The notes beneath the pieces are model-generated. The model saw nothing but the letters and a program-made list of their open reading frames with translations. It was not told where the DNA came from and ran no database searches. 16,155 nt of DNA. It comes from Clostridiaceae bacterium. Lineage in GTDB: Bacteria; Bacillota; Clostridia; Acetivibrionales; DUMC01. Position numbers and translations under genes: made by a program. The stretch's first letter is position 1, and each line of letters starts with the position of its first letter. Positions 14,373 through 16,155 of this stretch are shown in pieces. Location: assembly GCA_012512865.1 (NCBI GenBank), contig JAAZDH010000007.1, positions 1 to 16,155 on the forward strand. Reading direction: 5' to 3'.

Positions 14373-15345
14373 ATGATTTTGTCAGAAAAAATTGCAATGT
14401 TAAGGAAAAATTTGGATGGTCCCAGGAGGAGCTTGCAGAGCAGCTTGGTGTATCGAGGCAGTCCGTATCCAAGTGGGAACTTGGTGCAGCAATACCCGAT
14501 CTTGATAAGATATTGCGCTTGAGCCAGCTGTTCGGCGTGACAACGGATTACCTGCTGAAGGATGATGCACCGGACGATGCCTGTCTTGATAGCCATGACG
14601 AGGAGCCGGGCACCCGCAGTGTATCAATAGAGGAAGCAAATGCATACATGGAGCTTGTTAAATCAATCTCGGGCAAGATGGCAAATGCTATTTTACTGCT
14701 GATTTTTTCACCGGCTATTCTAATCCTGCTCATGGGATATAGTGAATATAAGGCAGTGCTTGGTGAAAACACGGCAGGTGGAATAGGAATTGCGGTTTTG
14801 CTTGCCTTGGTATCCTTCGGGGTTTCCGTGATTATTTATAACGGAATGAAGCTCAGCAAATATGAATACCTGGAAAAGGAAATAATTTCACTTGAATATG
14901 GTGTCCAGGGCATCGTGAAGAAAAATAAAGCCGGGTTTGAGGATAGGTTCAGGTTGTTTATTACGGTTGGCGTGGCCTTTTGTATTTTCGGGGTGGTGCC
15001 GCTCTTTGTTGCAGGGGTGATGACGGAGGATGATTTCGCAAGCGTATGCGGTGTAGCTGCATTGCTTTTATTTGTTGCAATTGGTGTCAACCTTTTTGTA
15101 CGCGCCGGTATGATTAACGGCAGTTATAACAAGCTTCTACAGGTTGATGACTTCACTATTCATAATAAGAAATCAATAAAAAAACAGCATCGATAGCAGG
15201 CATTTATTGGCCCATTGTTGTCGCGATTTTTCTGGGGTACAGCTTTATAACAGGAAACTGGGGATCCAGCTGGATTATATGGCCTGTGGCAGGAGTGCTT
15301 TTTGCGGCAGTTTGCGGGATTGTATCGATTATGAATAAGAAGTAA
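14373..15345 (+). pseudogene. Membrane-attached XRE-family regulator, two frameshifts
   Basis: The natural start is ATG 14373, reading MILSEKIAMLRK. At the A5 run 14406-14410 the frame is lost; one more A gives KKFGWSQEELAEQLGVSRQSVSKWE, a standard XRE helix-turn-helix (about residues 7-62), and then LFGVTTDYLLKDD. Four hydrophobic segments follow to residue about 255. At the A7 run 15178-15184 the frame is lost again (stop at 15194). One more A gives TASIAGIYWPIVVAIFLGY...WIIWPVAGVLFAAVCG...MNKK, the usual two last membrane segments, stopping at 15343-15345. Corrected length is 324 residues. The longest uninterrupted frame is 14363-15196. The target is unknown; regulators of this kind often act on adjacent membrane or transport genes, none of which is seen here. 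Confidence 0.82.
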
Positions 15346-15409
15346 GGCTTGGTTTATCCGTGAGATAATATAGCGTGAAGCTTGGACTATATCGATTATG
15401 AATAAAAAG
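15323..15409 (+). repeat. 20-bp direct repeat at the XRE gene end
   Basis: TATCGATTATGAATAAGAAG (15323-15342), the last codons of the XRE gene, returns at 15390-15409 with one mismatch, 67 bases later. An AAG(G)CTTGG element lies between the copies and is also doubled. It looks like a tandem duplication of the gene end. Confidence 0.75.
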
Positions 15410-15501
15410 CAGGAGCTAAGAACCAGGTGCCATTATTTATTGGTAATTAGACGCTATCTATTGACCATTATGTACAAGTTATTAGTATTTGTTAGGCAGC
15501 C

Positions 15502-15625
15502 ATTGGTCATTAACCATGAGCTGCAAATTATTAGTTAAGCAGCCATTACCCATTGGCTGCTAGTTATTAGTTATAAGCTATTAGTTATTAGCCATTAGCT
15601 ATTAGCCAATAGCCTGCCAATAACC
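15502..15625. repeat. Degenerate heptanucleotide array (ATTAGYY type)
   Basis: Eight consecutive 7-base units run 15559-15614 (GCTAGTT, ATTAGTT, ATAAGCT, ATTAGTT, ATTAGCC, ATTAGCT, ATTAGCC, AATAGCC). Related heptamers with interruptions precede them (15502-15558: ATTGGTC, ATTAACC, ATGAGCT, ATTAGTT, ATTACCC, ATTGGCT), and one follows at 15619. It fills the region between the two converging genes. Confidence 0.85.
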
Positions 15626-15644
15626 ACCCCACCTGCTTTCAGCT

Positions 15645-16155
15645 TTATTTTTCGCGGTTGCTTGCAACCTGCTGCAGGATGCTGAATATTTCTTCCGGTG
15701 AAGCTCCTTTGACATTGAGCTCCACAAGGACATCCCCGTACAATACGCTAAATCTCATTCGCATGCCTGGCTCGTCACCCTCATCTGAAACCTCGTAAGC
15801 TCTTGCCTGTACTGTATCAAGTGTTAACTCTTCTGCGAGGAAAACGGGGTTGGTGACGATTTCCCGCAAATCAGCAGGCACTGAGTCGGCGCGGGGAATC
15901 GGGTAAAGGGAGAGGTCATAATTCTTCCTGTCGCTTATGGAAGTGATGCGTGCTTTATCGTTATCACCCGGGTATGAAACACGCCAATCGATATATCCCA
16001 TGCCCTTTGTCCAATGAGCAAGCAGTTCATTTCGCTCCTGGTTAATAAAGCGCAAGGCATCTTCAAAAACAAATCCTTCAGGCAGTGTTGCGGGTAGATA
16101 TGCGCCAAAATCGGCATCCAGGCGGGCTTCATCCAAGGTAAGCTTATCGTTGCGC
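15645..16155 (-). CDS. DUF4367-like extracytoplasmic protein, 5' partial
   Basis: The frame is open to the right edge (it reads RNDKLTLDEARLDADFGAY there), so the N-terminus is missing; the TTG at 16136 need not be the start. The visible 170 residues include YLPATLPEGFVFEDA, HWTKGMGYIDWRVSY and a C-terminal EEIFSILQQVASNREK. This order (P..LPEGF, a tryptophan strand, a helix with EE.F.IL) recalls the DUF4367 domain of Firmicute anti-sigma-factor-like and lipoprotein-like membrane proteins. If so, an N-terminal membrane segment and a sigma-factor gene would be expected beyond the edge. Complete at its 3' end; no terminator was seen. Confidence 0.6.
   Translation of the reverse strand, partial: RNDKLTLDEARLDADFGAYLPATLPEGFVFEDALRFINQERNELLAHWTKGMGYIDWRVSYPGDNDKARITSISDRKNYDLSLYPIPRADSVPADLREIVTNPVFLAEELTLDTVQARAYEVSDEGDEPGMRMRFSVLYGDVLVELNVKGASPEEIFSILQQVASNREK

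Overview
The window looks like part of the chromosome of a spore-forming, anaerobic, Clostridia-like Firmicute. Supporting signs are strong GGAGG-type ribosome sites, LplB/YtcP-type sugar permeases without their own ATPase, a DUF2935 protein, a BspA-like surface protein with three S-layer homology (SLH) domains, and membrane-attached XRE regulators. No rRNA, tRNA, CRISPR array, transposase or phage gene was seen.

Left part (1-6463, + strand): a tightly spaced sugar-use operon. It holds a GH116 glycosidase cut by the left edge, two ABC permeases, a metal-dependent amidohydrolase-fold enzyme and a flavodoxin-like oxidoreductase. Gaps between genes are 39-82 bases and each gene has a ribosome site. 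There is no solute-binding protein or ATPase here; the binding protein is probably upstream of the window, and such importers usually share an MsmX-type ATPase encoded elsewhere. The likely sense is import of a glycoside, removal of glucose or xylose, and further processing of the product.

Middle (6515-8693): a minus-strand protein with a Cys-Pro-rich N-terminus and a jelly-roll-like C-terminus (possible spore-surface protein, with a sigma-K-like promoter), then a divergent DUF2935 gene ending in a good terminator. A 27-bp repeat with imperfect inverted ends lies in the shared upstream region. Two more copies lie in frame inside the DUF2935 gene, and a fourth lies just after the SLH gene.

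Right-centre (8700-13420): about 550 bases without a gene, then a 4.25-kb gene for a secreted, wall-bound surface protein (signal peptide, leucine-rich repeats, Listeria-Bacteroides repeats, MBG/YDG-like domains, three SLH domains). As given, it is broken by three single-base frameshifts. Correcting them restores one continuous protein of about 1,416 residues.

Right end (13421-16155): an orphan MNT-type nucleotidyltransferase without an intact HEPN partner, an XRE regulator with six predicted membrane segments broken by two single-base losses in A-runs, an AT-rich stretch with a degenerate heptanucleotide array, and a minus-strand DUF4367-like gene running off the right edge.

At least four of the five frameshifts fit a gain or loss in a short homopolymer. 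They may be sequencing errors or real decay or slippage; the sequence alone cannot decide.
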